DNA of 64,000 nucleotides from Methyloprofundus sedimenti (lineage in GTDB: Bacteria > Pseudomonadota > Gammaproteobacteria > Methylococcales > Methylomonadaceae). The DNA is taken from assembly GCF_002072955.1 (NCBI RefSeq), contig NZ_LPUF01000003.1, forward strand, positions 248,001 to 312,000, read 5' to 3'. The position numbers and the translations under genes were made by a program. Under the pieces are notes generated by a model, which saw only the letters and a list, made by a program, of their open reading frames with translations, was not told the DNA's origin and searched no databases. Below, piece by piece: positions 47,061-55,521 of the stretch. Within the stretch, counting starts at the first letter, position 1; every line of letters begins with the position of its first letter.

Positions 47061-47645
47061 ATGAAGAGTCACTTTTTCGCATACATCAGTAAAATTCGTT
47101 GGCTGCAACGCTGGGGATTAAAGCGTAATGCGGTTGCTGAGAATGTCATGGAACATAGCTGGGAAGTCTCGGTTATTTCTCATGCTTTAGCCTTGATAAA
47201 AAATCGTTATTTTGACGGCAATCTTGATGTAAATGCCATAGTTGTTGCGGCGCTGTATCACGACTGTAGCGAAGTCCTTACAGGTGATATGCCTTCTCCC
47301 ATCAAATACCACTCGCTTGAAATAACCAGGGCTTATAAAACCATTGAAAAGAAAGCGGAGTATGAATTATTAAACTTACTTCCTGAAGGCCTTAAAGATG
47401 ATTACAGAACATCAATGATCGAGGAAGAGTTACCTAAAGACCATAAAATTATTATTAAAGCCGCAGATACTATTTCTGCCTACCTTAAATGTAAAATGGA
47501 AGTGGCTGCTGGAAACCAGGAATTTTCTATTGCTGAAAAAGATATTGAGGCTAAATTAAAAGCTATTGCCTTGCCAGAGGTTAAGTATTTTTTAGACACA
47601 TTTTCATCAAGCTATGAATTAACGTTGGATGAATTATTTAAGTAA
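47061..47645 (+). CDS. YfbR-like HD-domain 5'-nucleotidase
   Basis: The 194-residue protein has the HD metal site: NVMEHSWEVSVISHALAL (His), LYHDCSEVLTGDMPSPIK (His-Asp) and KAADTISAYLKCKMEV (Asp). YfbR enzymes dephosphorylate deoxynucleoside monophosphates. It lies 18 bases after the deaminase gene. In this place it could take dUMP or dCMP made by the deaminase pathway to the nucleoside, deepening depletion, or it could be ordinary salvage. Confidence 0.85.
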   Translation: MKSHFFAYISKIRWLQRWGLKRNAVAENVMEHSWEVSVISHALALIKNRYFDGNLDVNAIVVAALYHDCSEVLTGDMPSPIKYHSLEITRAYKTIEKKAEYELLNLLPEGLKDDYRTSMIEEELPKDHKIIIKAADTISAYLKCKMEVAAGNQEFSIAEKDIEAKLKAIALPEVKYFLDTFSSSYELTLDELFK

Positions 47646-47707
47646 TATTAAATGCAATAAGGATGAATTTATTACGTTTCGTATATTGGCTTTTTTATGA
47701 CCTATAA

Positions 47708-47785
47708 ATGACAAGCGATGCAACCTGGACAAAAAAGCACGGTAAATCCTGTTATGGTTATAAGCTATTAGCCAATGCTAACAAG
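47708..47785 (+). pseudogene. IS5-like transposase fragment
   Basis: About 26 codons read DATWTKKHGKSCYGYK, which resembles the DARWTKK.GKSYYGYK segment of IS5-family transposases. Nothing else of the element survives; no inverted repeats are visible. It marks past insertion activity next to the defence island. Confidence 0.6.
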
Positions 47786-47809
47786 TCATTGATGGTTTGG
47801 TCAGCCGAT

Positions 47810-48086
47810 TCAATCGGCTACATTAAGTAGCATCGTCAATTCATCCGGGCTGACTATCGCATCAATGATAAACAGTAATTTGGAGTCTATGGCCTGCTGT
47901 CTAGCTGAAGCAATATCAGCGGCCTAGGCCGCATTTTCTTCATGCCGTCTTATCCAGCGGAAACGCGGATCTGTGCGGATTGCTTTCCAGCAAGGTGTTT
48001 AAAACATCGCCAGTGACCCCAAAAATATCTGCTACACTCGCATCTGCGAGGTTATCGAGTATTGTTTCACTTACATTCTTGACCAT
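47810..48086 (-). pseudogene. decayed thiamine-diphosphate enzyme (PoxB-like)
   Basis: The 5' end is well kept: AGGAG eight bases before the ATG at 48086, then MVKNVSETILDNLADASVAD and IFGVTGDVLNTLLES, typical of pyruvate oxidase/PoxB. Then a frame change gives AIRTDPRFRWI and RRHEENAA, followed by TAG, and the end jumps to a C-terminal-like IIDAIVSPDELTM before TGA at 47810. More than 85% of the gene (~570 codons in the family) is gone. Confidence 0.75.
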
Positions 48087-48467
48087 ATTAGCTGCTCCTT
48101 ACTTTGAATCAATCAGACTAAATACAAACAAACTGTGCGCTGTTTAGAATATAATAACCAAACTTTATTACGTGCAAATATACACTTATCCAGCCCTGCC
48201 CGACAAAATCATTTTTGCTCATCCTACATTAAGCTTTGCAAGGGCGTAAGAAAAGTATTTGCTCAATAACTTGAAGTTCGCTTTAATTAAATGGTACATT
48301 GAAAAATATGACAATTTATTGAAACCTAAGCCGGTAACTATTTAGTTGTTAGTCACTGCCTGATTTGGAATTTACACAAGTGACTTCGAGTTGAGTGCTT
48401 TTAAGTTCTAACTGATTTCATACCGGACAGATTCGCAGATAATAATCTTAAAAGAAAAAAATAGTTC
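48087..48467. other. intergenic region between poxB remnant and cytochrome gene
   Basis: About 380 AT-rich bases without an open frame, tRNA or repeat that I can recognise. The divergent arrangement means the promoters of the former poxB-like gene and of the cytochrome/cox operon lie here. No clear consensus elements were picked out. Confidence 0.5.
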
Positions 48468-50057
48468 ATGCCTAACAATCCTAATCTAATTCGGTTTTGT
48501 ACAACAACGACCAGCAAAGCTTTTTATTTGCTGATAGTGCTTTGGACTCTTGTGTTTACCCCTTCAGCGCATGCCTGGCACCCGATCTCTTCAAATACAA
48601 AAATTCTCGGCATTTATCCAGATTACCCAAAAATCCTTTATGAGCAGTTACCGAATGCAGCAGCGGTAAAGCGTGGAGAATATCTGGTAAAAATCGGTGA
48701 TTGTATTGCTTGCCATAGTAATCCTAAGGCAGGAACATATCCGTTTTCTGGCGGTTTGCCTATCGACACTCCTTTTGGTACCTTTTTTACGCCCAATATT
48801 ACACCCGATAAAACAACCGGGATTGGCAACTGGAGTGAGCAGGATTTCATACAGGTCATGCACCAGGGTATACGCCCGAATGGTTCCAATTCCTTTCCCG
48901 CATTTCCCTATGTTTATTTCAATCGTATCAAGCCACAAGATTTAAAGGACATCTGGGCCTATTTGCAGGTTATCCCTGCCGTTAGCCTGGGAAATAAAGG
49001 CAATACACTACCTGCTATAATTGATTGGCGAATCTGGCAAACTGTCTGGAAGAGTCTCTACTTTTATCCTGACCAGGGAGTTTTTAACAGCGACCCGGAC
49101 AAATCTGAGGCATGGAACCGTGGAGCCTATCTAGTTAATGGTCTGGGGCATTGCACCATGTGCCATACGCCAATGAATGTAATGGGCGCAGAAGAAAAAA
49201 AATATTTTCTTACTGGCTCGTTGATCGAAGGATACTGGGCGCCGGATATCACTGGCTTGGGATTAAGTAGTGCACGCAGGTATCAAGTGGCTAATGTGTT
49301 TCGCAAGAGCCAGTTGATTAATGCTGCAGGCCCTGTCAGAGGACCGATGGCTGATGCCAATCATGACAGCTTACAATATTTAACCGATGACGACAGCCTC
49401 GCAATTGCTGAATATTTAAAAAGTGTCGTCAGCAAGCAGCCACGTAATCTGCCACAGCGACTTGAGGATCAACCTCGATTAAAACGCGGCGAACAGGTTT
49501 ATGCCAATGTATGTGTCATCTGCCATTTAAAGGGTGAGGCAGGGGCGCCCAGAATAGGTGATCAAGCCAACTGGGAACAACGCCTTGCAAGTTCTGACAA
49601 GGGCTTATCCGGTTTGTATAGTCATGCGATTAACGGTTTCAATAAAATGCCGGTAAAAGGCGCGTGTGTTACCTGCAATGATGCTGATGTAAAGGCCGGG
49701 GTAGATTACATTCTGTATCAATCACTATTGCATTCGCAGTGGATCGAGTTGCAAAATCCATTGCCCTTACCTCGAGTTGCAACGACTAGCTTTACTCTGG
49801 GTAAGCAGGTTTACCGCAACAACTGTAGCGTCTGTCATGACCAGGGGCAATTGGGAGCACCGAAAATCGGTGATGAGCAGCAATGGCAGGCGCGAATTAA
49901 AAAAAATATGGATGTGCTAATTTTAAATACACTGCAGGGTAAAGCCAATATGCCAGTCAAAGGAGGATGTTCTCATTGTACTGACACAGAAATTATTGCA
50001 GCGGTGAAATATCTGGTACAGCAAAGCCAGAAACAAAATAACTATACATTGTGGTGA
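48468..50057 (+). CDS. tetraheme cytochrome c
   Basis: This 529-residue periplasmic protein has a signal segment (LLIVLWTLVFTPSAHA) and four CxxCH haem sites: CIACH (79-83), CTMCH (229-233), CVICH (349-353) and CSVCH (453-457). The first half resembles the c-type subunits of alcohol dehydrogenases. The last two domains resemble cytochrome c5, each with a second Cys pair lacking His (GACVTC, GGCSHC), a c5 trait. It starts the coxBAC operon and probably feeds electrons to that oxidase. Confidence 0.9.
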   Translation: MPNNPNLIRFCTTTTSKAFYLLIVLWTLVFTPSAHAWHPISSNTKILGIYPDYPKILYEQLPNAAAVKRGEYLVKIGDCIACHSNPKAGTYPFSGGLPIDTPFGTFFTPNITPDKTTGIGNWSEQDFIQVMHQGIRPNGSNSFPAFPYVYFNRIKPQDLKDIWAYLQVIPAVSLGNKGNTLPAIIDWRIWQTVWKSLYFYPDQGVFNSDPDKSEAWNRGAYLVNGLGHCTMCHTPMNVMGAEEKKYFLTGSLIEGYWAPDITGLGLSSARRYQVANVFRKSQLINAAGPVRGPMADANHDSLQYLTDDDSLAIAEYLKSVVSKQPRNLPQRLEDQPRLKRGEQVYANVCVICHLKGEAGAPRIGDQANWEQRLASSDKGLSGLYSHAINGFNKMPVKGACVTCNDADVKAGVDYILYQSLLHSQWIELQNPLPLPRVATTSFTLGKQVYRNNCSVCHDQGQLGAPKIGDEQQWQARIKKNMDVLILNTLQGKANMPVKGGCSHCTDTEIIAAVKYLVQQSQKQNNYTLW

Positions 50058-50070
50058 GAGTATCAATAAA

Positions 50071-51201
50071 ATGAACCCTGAAAAATCGTATCTCTCATAT
50101 TTGAAACAGTGTCTGACTGCCTTCGGAATTAGCATGCCGATATCTGCTATGGCCGAATGGAGCATCAACCTACCCAAAGGCGTGACTCCTGTAAGTCGGG
50201 ATATCTATGACTTGCATATGCTCACCATGGCAATTTGTGCGGGTATCGGCTTGATAGTATATTCCTTTCTGATTTTCATTCTGTTTCGTTACCGGCGCTC
50301 GCGCGGCGCAAAACCGACTGATTTCGATAATAACAGTACCCTGGAAAATATCTGGACAGTCACTCCTTTTCTCATTCTGGTCGCCATGGCTATCCCTTCA
50401 ACCCTGGTTCTAATAGATATGGAAGATGAATCTAATGCTGATATCACTATCAAAATTACTGGATCGCAATGGCAATGGCACTATGCCTATCTGGATAAAG
50501 ACATTGAATTCTACAGCAGGTTGTCTACGCCAACAGAGCAGATTCATGGACATGCCAAAAAGGGAGAATGGTATTTACTGGAGGTCGATAAACCTCTCGT
50601 TTTACCTGTTCATCAGAAAGTGCGTTTTTTGGTAACGTCAGATGATGTTATTCATTCCTGGTGGGTCCCGGAACTAGGGGTAAAACGTGACGCGATTCCT
50701 GGTTATATACATGAATCCTGGGCGAAAATTCTTGAACTGGGAATTTATCGGGGCCAGTGTGCTGAGCTATGCGGAGTCGATCATGCATTTATGCCTATCG
50801 TCGTTAAAGCGGTTACGGAACAAGAGTTTACTCAGTGGCTTGCACAGCAGAATAAACCACCTCACCCTGAGGAGACCGTCAAATGGAAAATGGATACAGA
50901 AATGCGTAAAGGAAGAGAGCACTATATGCATTATTGCGCAGCGTGTCATCAGGAAGATGGCAGTGGAATCCCGCCGCTGTTTCCAGCATTAACTACCAGC
51001 TCTGTGGTAGTAGGTAAACCCATCAGTCGGCATATAGACCTGGTACTACAAGGCGTTCCCGGCAGTGCCATGCCTGCATTTGCAGGGCAACTCAGTAACG
51101 CTGAAATTGCAGCTATCATTACATACGAACGCAATGCCTGGGATCATGATACCGGTGATCTTATAACACCTGAACAAGTGCAGATGCGCCGATCAAAATA
51201 A
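50071..51201 (+). CDS. coxB: cytochrome c oxidase subunit II with fused cytochrome c (caa3 type)
   Basis: Subunit II accepts electrons at the CuA centre. The 376-residue protein has two N-terminal membrane helices, the CuA ligands in HSWWVPELG and YRGQCAELCGVDHAFMP, and a C-terminal cytochrome c domain with CAACHQEDGSG and a Met in SAMPAFAG. The aromatic WQWHYAY segment is the electron entry site. It follows the tetraheme gene by 13 bases. Confidence 0.96.
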   Translation: MNPEKSYLSYLKQCLTAFGISMPISAMAEWSINLPKGVTPVSRDIYDLHMLTMAICAGIGLIVYSFLIFILFRYRRSRGAKPTDFDNNSTLENIWTVTPFLILVAMAIPSTLVLIDMEDESNADITIKITGSQWQWHYAYLDKDIEFYSRLSTPTEQIHGHAKKGEWYLLEVDKPLVLPVHQKVRFLVTSDDVIHSWWVPELGVKRDAIPGYIHESWAKILELGIYRGQCAELCGVDHAFMPIVVKAVTEQEFTQWLAQQNKPPHPEETVKWKMDTEMRKGREHYMHYCAACHQEDGSGIPPLFPALTTSSVVVGKPISRHIDLVLQGVPGSAMPAFAGQLSNAEIAAIITYERNAWDHDTGDLITPEQVQMRRSK

Positions 51202-51222
51202 CCGGATTAGAGCAACACAACC

Positions 51223-52818
51223 ATGAATATGCAACCAGATTCAATGACTGAACAAGCCGCAGAAAAAACTTGCGGGGGCTTGACCGGCTTTCTAAAGCAC
51301 TGGGTATTTACCACTAACCATAAAGATATTGGTACATTATATCTTTGTCTTAGTTTTGTGATGTTTTTTGTTGGTGGAGCAATGGCCCTGATCTTGCGTG
51401 CAGAACTGTTCATTCCGGGCTTACAACTGGTCAGTCCAAATTTTTATAATGTGCTGGTCACAATGCATGGTCTAATCATGCTCCTGACGGTGATTATGCC
51501 CGTGGCTGTTGGCCTGGCAAACTGGCAAATACCCATGATGATCGGTGCTCCGGATATGGCACTTCCGCGGCTTAATAATATGAGTTTCTGGATACTGGTG
51601 TTTGCTATTTTACTGCTCGGTAGCACTATTTTCATGGATGGCGGTGGTCCTAATTTTGGCTGGACTATGTATGTACCCCTTTCCACTAGTTTTGGCCCAC
51701 CTAGCACTGATTTTCTGATTTTTTCTGTGCATATGCTGGGGATTTCATCAATCCTGGGATCAATCAACATCATTGCCACTATCATTAATATGCGCGCGCC
51801 AGGTATGACCTGGATGAAACTGCCGATGTTTGTATGGACATGGTTAGTCACCGCCTTCCTCTTGCTGACTATTATGCCTGTGCTGGCAGGTGCAGTAACC
51901 ATGATGCTGGCAGACCGAAATTTTGGCACCAGCTTTTTTAATTCAGCCGGTGGTGGAGATCCTTTGTTGTTCCAGCATTTATTCTGGTTCTTCGGGCATC
52001 CGGAAGTCTACGTACTGATTTTGCCGGCATTTGGCGTTATCAGCCAGGTTATCCCTACCTTTAGTCGTAAAAAGTTGTTTGGTTATAACCGTATGGTTGT
52101 CGCGACCCTTGCCATTGCGTTTTTATCCCTTACGGTTTGGGCACACCATATGTTTACCAGTGGTTTGCCTCTGGCAGCAGAAATTTATTTTATGTATGCC
52201 ACCATGTTAATTGCAATTCCAACCGGCATAAAAATATTTAATTGGCTAGCGACCATGTATCAGGGTTCAATAACTTTCGAAACACCGATGTTATTTGCCG
52301 TCGGGTTTATTGTGATGTTTACCTTCGGAGGTTTTACCGGCATCATGATGTCGATTGCACCGAGTGATTTTCAGTATCAAGACAGTTATTTTATTGTTGG
52401 CCATTTCCATTATGTGCTGGTACCTGGTGCCGTATTTGCCTATATTGCCGGTATCTATTACTGGCTACCTAAATGGTGTGGCAGGATGTACAGCGAAACT
52501 TTAGGTCAATGGCATTTCTGGCTGATGGTTTTTGCGACCAATCTAACTTTTTTTCCCATGCATTTTCTTGGTCTGGCGGGTATGCCCAGAAGAATACCTG
52601 ATTATGCGCTGCAATTTACTAATTTCAATATGATTGTGACAGTAGGAGCCTTTATCTTCGGATTCTCCCAGCTTATATTTCTTTATAATGTGGTGCGCAC
52701 TATAAAAAGAGGACCGCGCACGACTGCTCAGGTATGGGATGGAGCTGATGGATTGGAGTGGACGCTGTCATCACCACCTCCGCACCATAGTTTTCAGACG
52801 CCTCCGGACATTAAGTAA
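51223..52818 (+). CDS. coxA: cytochrome c oxidase subunit I
   Basis: Subunit I carries haem a and the haem-CuB oxygen-reducing site. The 531-residue protein has about 12 helices with ligands in TMHGLIML, FGHPEVYVLILPAFG (His, plus the Glu typical of A1-type oxidases), AHHMFTSG and VGHFHYVLVPG. It sits between coxB and coxC, and its stop overlaps the coxC start by one base. Confidence 0.97.
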   Translation: MNMQPDSMTEQAAEKTCGGLTGFLKHWVFTTNHKDIGTLYLCLSFVMFFVGGAMALILRAELFIPGLQLVSPNFYNVLVTMHGLIMLLTVIMPVAVGLANWQIPMMIGAPDMALPRLNNMSFWILVFAILLLGSTIFMDGGGPNFGWTMYVPLSTSFGPPSTDFLIFSVHMLGISSILGSINIIATIINMRAPGMTWMKLPMFVWTWLVTAFLLLTIMPVLAGAVTMMLADRNFGTSFFNSAGGGDPLLFQHLFWFFGHPEVYVLILPAFGVISQVIPTFSRKKLFGYNRMVVATLAIAFLSLTVWAHHMFTSGLPLAAEIYFMYATMLIAIPTGIKIFNWLATMYQGSITFETPMLFAVGFIVMFTFGGFTGIMMSIAPSDFQYQDSYFIVGHFHYVLVPGAVFAYIAGIYYWLPKWCGRMYSETLGQWHFWLMVFATNLTFFPMHFLGLAGMPRRIPDYALQFTNFNMIVTVGAFIFGFSQLIFLYNVVRTIKRGPRTTAQVWDGADGLEWTLSSPPPHHSFQTPPDIK

Positions 52819-53708
52819 TGAACGTACAGCCAATAAAACATAGCCGTAATAGCCAATATTTCATACCGGGACCTTCTGTCTGGCCGGTATCTTTATGTGC
52901 AAGTATTATTCTTTTCTTTATTGGTGCCGCGAATTGGTTACATGATCGCTGGTTTGGCCCCTACCTGCTATATCTTGGCTTACTCTGTATTCTGGGAGCA
53001 ATGTGTGCCTGGTTTACTAATGTCATACGCGAGAATAAAGCGTCAAACTATAATACGCAAGTGGGTTATTCGTTTCGCTGGGGAATGACCTGGTTCATTT
53101 TTTCTGAAGTTCTTTTTTTTGCTAGTTTCTTTGGCGCGCTTTTTTATACCCGGGTGTTCAGTGTGCCTGAATTAAGTGGGGCTATTCGCCCATTGACACA
53201 TATCTTATTATGGCCGGATTTTTCTGGGGGCTGGCCTTTATTACATAATCCAGATAACAGACAATTTCTCGGCGCTAATTCAGTAGGCAATATCTGGGGA
53301 ATCCCGGCGCTGAATACTTTATTGCTATTATCCAGTGGTGTCACCTTAACCATTGCTCATTGGGGCCTATGCCTGAAAAGGCGAGCTGTATTAATCGGCG
53401 GACTGTTTTTTACCATACTGCTGGGAGCAACTTTTCTCGGCTGCCAGGCTTCGGAATATTATGCTGCTTATCAACAGCATGGTCTAACGCTCAATGCAGG
53501 TAGCTACGGTAGCCTGTTTTTTCTTTTAACCGGGTTTCATGGCGCGCATGTTACCATCGGCTCGACGATGTTAATCGTTATGTTGATACGCAGTATTCAG
53601 GGAGATTTTTCTCCAGAGAATCATTTTGCCTTCAGTGCGACCGCCTGGTACTGGCACTTTGTTGATGTCGTCTGGCTCATGTTATTTATATTTTTTTACT
53701 GGATTTAA
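52818..53708 (+). CDS. coxC: cytochrome c oxidase subunit III
   Basis: Subunit III is the seven-helix accessory subunit. The 296-residue protein has WGMTWFIFSEVLFFASFFGALF (membrane segment with the conserved Glu, written here in part), GFHGAHVTIG and the C-terminal FSATAWYWHFVDVVWLML signature. No assembly gene (cox11/ctaG) lies in the operon. It is followed by the inverted repeat at 53726. Confidence 0.95.
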   Translation: MNVQPIKHSRNSQYFIPGPSVWPVSLCASIILFFIGAANWLHDRWFGPYLLYLGLLCILGAMCAWFTNVIRENKASNYNTQVGYSFRWGMTWFIFSEVLFFASFFGALFYTRVFSVPELSGAIRPLTHILLWPDFSGGWPLLHNPDNRQFLGANSVGNIWGIPALNTLLLLSSGVTLTIAHWGLCLKRRAVLIGGLFFTILLGATFLGCQASEYYAAYQQHGLTLNAGSYGSLFFLLTGFHGAHVTIGSTMLIVMLIRSIQGDFSPENHFAFSATAWYWHFVDVVWLMLFIFFYWI

Positions 53709-53725
53709 AACTGAAATAAAAGCAC

Positions 53726-53781
53726 GTAGGGCGTGGCTTTAGCCCGCAAACAGACTTTGGCGGGCTAAAGCCACGCCCTAC
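53726..53781. repeat. 56-bp inverted repeat with perfect 22-bp arms
   Basis: The left arm starts GTAGGGCGTGGCTTTAGCCC (53726-53747) and the right arm (53760-53781) is its exact inverse, with a 12-base loop. It lies 17 bases after the coxC stop, so it may also act as a terminator or RNA-stabilising hairpin. Its ends (GTAGG ... CCTAC) match those of the repeat at 27704, suggesting related REP-like elements. Confidence 0.9.
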
Positions 53782-53813
53782 TATGAATGTTCACTGAAAT
53801 CACAGGACCAACT

Positions 53814-55394
53814 ATGACCTTTATGGTAAAAGTATATTGGCTGATCACCCTGCTCGGGGTTCCTGCCAGCATTACTCTGGCGACAAATTATCCAGATGCC
53901 TATTATCTGACCGGATTTTGCCTGCTATGGGCAATTATCGGGGGCTACGATATATACTTTAGCCGCAGCAACTTACGCCGTAATTACCCTGTGGTTTGTT
54001 ATCTGCGTTATATTCTTGAATATATACGCCCCGAAATTCACCAGTATTTTATTGCCAATAATATAGAAGAAAGACCCTTTAACCGTGAACAAAGGAACCT
54101 GGTTTATCGACGCGCCCGATTATTTCCTGATACTTTACCCTTTGGAACCGAGGTGGATATTCTGGAAGATGGTTATCTATCTGCAGAGCATTCTCTGAAT
54201 CCAAAAGAAATTGCTAAACAGGATACTAGAGTATTATTCGGTGGTACGCAATGTACTCAGCCATATAGTGCTTCTCGATTAAATATCTCAGCAATGAGCT
54301 TTGGGGCCTTAAGTGCAAATGCCATATTAGCTTTGAATAAAGGCGCCAAAATAGGCGGGTTTGCCCATAATACTGGGGAAGGAGGTCTTAGTCCCTATCA
54401 TTTAAAATTTGGTGGAGATATTATCTGGCAAATTGGTACCGGGTATTTTGGTTGTCGTAATCAGGATGGGAGTTTTAATGCCGATGCCTTTCAGGAGCGT
54501 GCATCTCTTGACGTTGTAAAAATGATAGAAATCAAACTATCACAAGGAGCTAAACCTTCTCATGGTGGTATATTACCTGCCGCTAAAGTAAGCAAGGAAA
54601 TTGCCAAAATCCGTCTGGTTGAGGCAGGAAAGGATGTTGTCTCTCCCCCTGCACACAGCGCTTTCAGTACACCTAAAGGTTTACTGCAATTTGTTCAACA
54701 ACTACGTGAGCTAAGTGGTGGCAAGCCTGTTGGCTTTAAATTGTGCCTGGGCAAGAAAAGTGAATTTCTCTCAATTTGCAAAGCGATGCTTGAATCTCAA
54801 ATTTTCCCGGATTTTATTACTATTGATGGAGCAGAAGGTGGAACAGGTGCAGCTCCGTTAGAATTCTCCAACCGTCTAGGTACTCCGTGCCTGGAAGCGA
54901 TTTATTATGTGAATCAGGTTCTGATTGGGCTCAATATTAAAGACCAGATACGGATTATTGCTTCAGGAAAAACTGCATCAGGGTTTGACCTGCTGGCAAA
55001 AGTTGCTCTGGGTGCCGATACTGTTAATGCTGCGCGGACCATGATGCTGGCGTTGGGATGTGTTCAATCACAAGCCTGCAATACCAACAAATGTCCAACC
55101 GGCATTGCCACCCAAAATCCAAACCGGGGAAAAGCAGTGAATGTCGAAAACAAACATGTACGAGTGGCTAATTTCCAGGATCAAACCGTCTCTTCGTTTT
55201 TGCAGCTATGCGGAGCTATTGGCTATGAACATCCTGATATGCTTCGTCCATCAGATATTTACCGCCGTTTTGATCAAGGCTTATTGCACTTTGATGAAAT
55301 CTACACACCATTGCAGCCAGGTCAATTACTGTCAAATGATGTTCCAAAAACATATTTTGCCGATTGGCAAAAAGCATCACCGGAGTATTTTTAA
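53814..55394 (+). CDS. FMN-binding glutamate-synthase-family protein
   Basis: This 526-residue protein has two N-terminal membrane helices and the FMN/3Fe-4S domain of glutamate synthase large subunit (FAHNTGEGGLSPYH, IDGAEGGTGAAPLEF and the cluster cysteines in CVQSQACNTNKCPTG). It lacks the amidotransferase domain, so it is not a full GltB. Free-standing members of this family are common and their substrate is unclear. ATG 53814 is chosen for AGGA six bases upstream; 53787 is the alternative. Confidence 0.85.
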   Translation: MTFMVKVYWLITLLGVPASITLATNYPDAYYLTGFCLLWAIIGGYDIYFSRSNLRRNYPVVCYLRYILEYIRPEIHQYFIANNIEERPFNREQRNLVYRRARLFPDTLPFGTEVDILEDGYLSAEHSLNPKEIAKQDTRVLFGGTQCTQPYSASRLNISAMSFGALSANAILALNKGAKIGGFAHNTGEGGLSPYHLKFGGDIIWQIGTGYFGCRNQDGSFNADAFQERASLDVVKMIEIKLSQGAKPSHGGILPAAKVSKEIAKIRLVEAGKDVVSPPAHSAFSTPKGLLQFVQQLRELSGGKPVGFKLCLGKKSEFLSICKAMLESQIFPDFITIDGAEGGTGAAPLEFSNRLGTPCLEAIYYVNQVLIGLNIKDQIRIIASGKTASGFDLLAKVALGADTVNAARTMMLALGCVQSQACNTNKCPTGIATQNPNRGKAVNVENKHVRVANFQDQTVSSFLQLCGAIGYEHPDMLRPSDIYRRFDQGLLHFDEIYTPLQPGQLLSNDVPKTYFADWQKASPEYF

Positions 55395-55521
55395 TAATTC
55401 CACACAACCGATATAACAGTATTCTACCAATTTATCGTAATGATGCCCTTGGCAAGATTATTAAGTACCAGTAAAATTTTTTACTCCGCACACTGAACAA
55501 CGATTTGAATGGAGAGCACCT

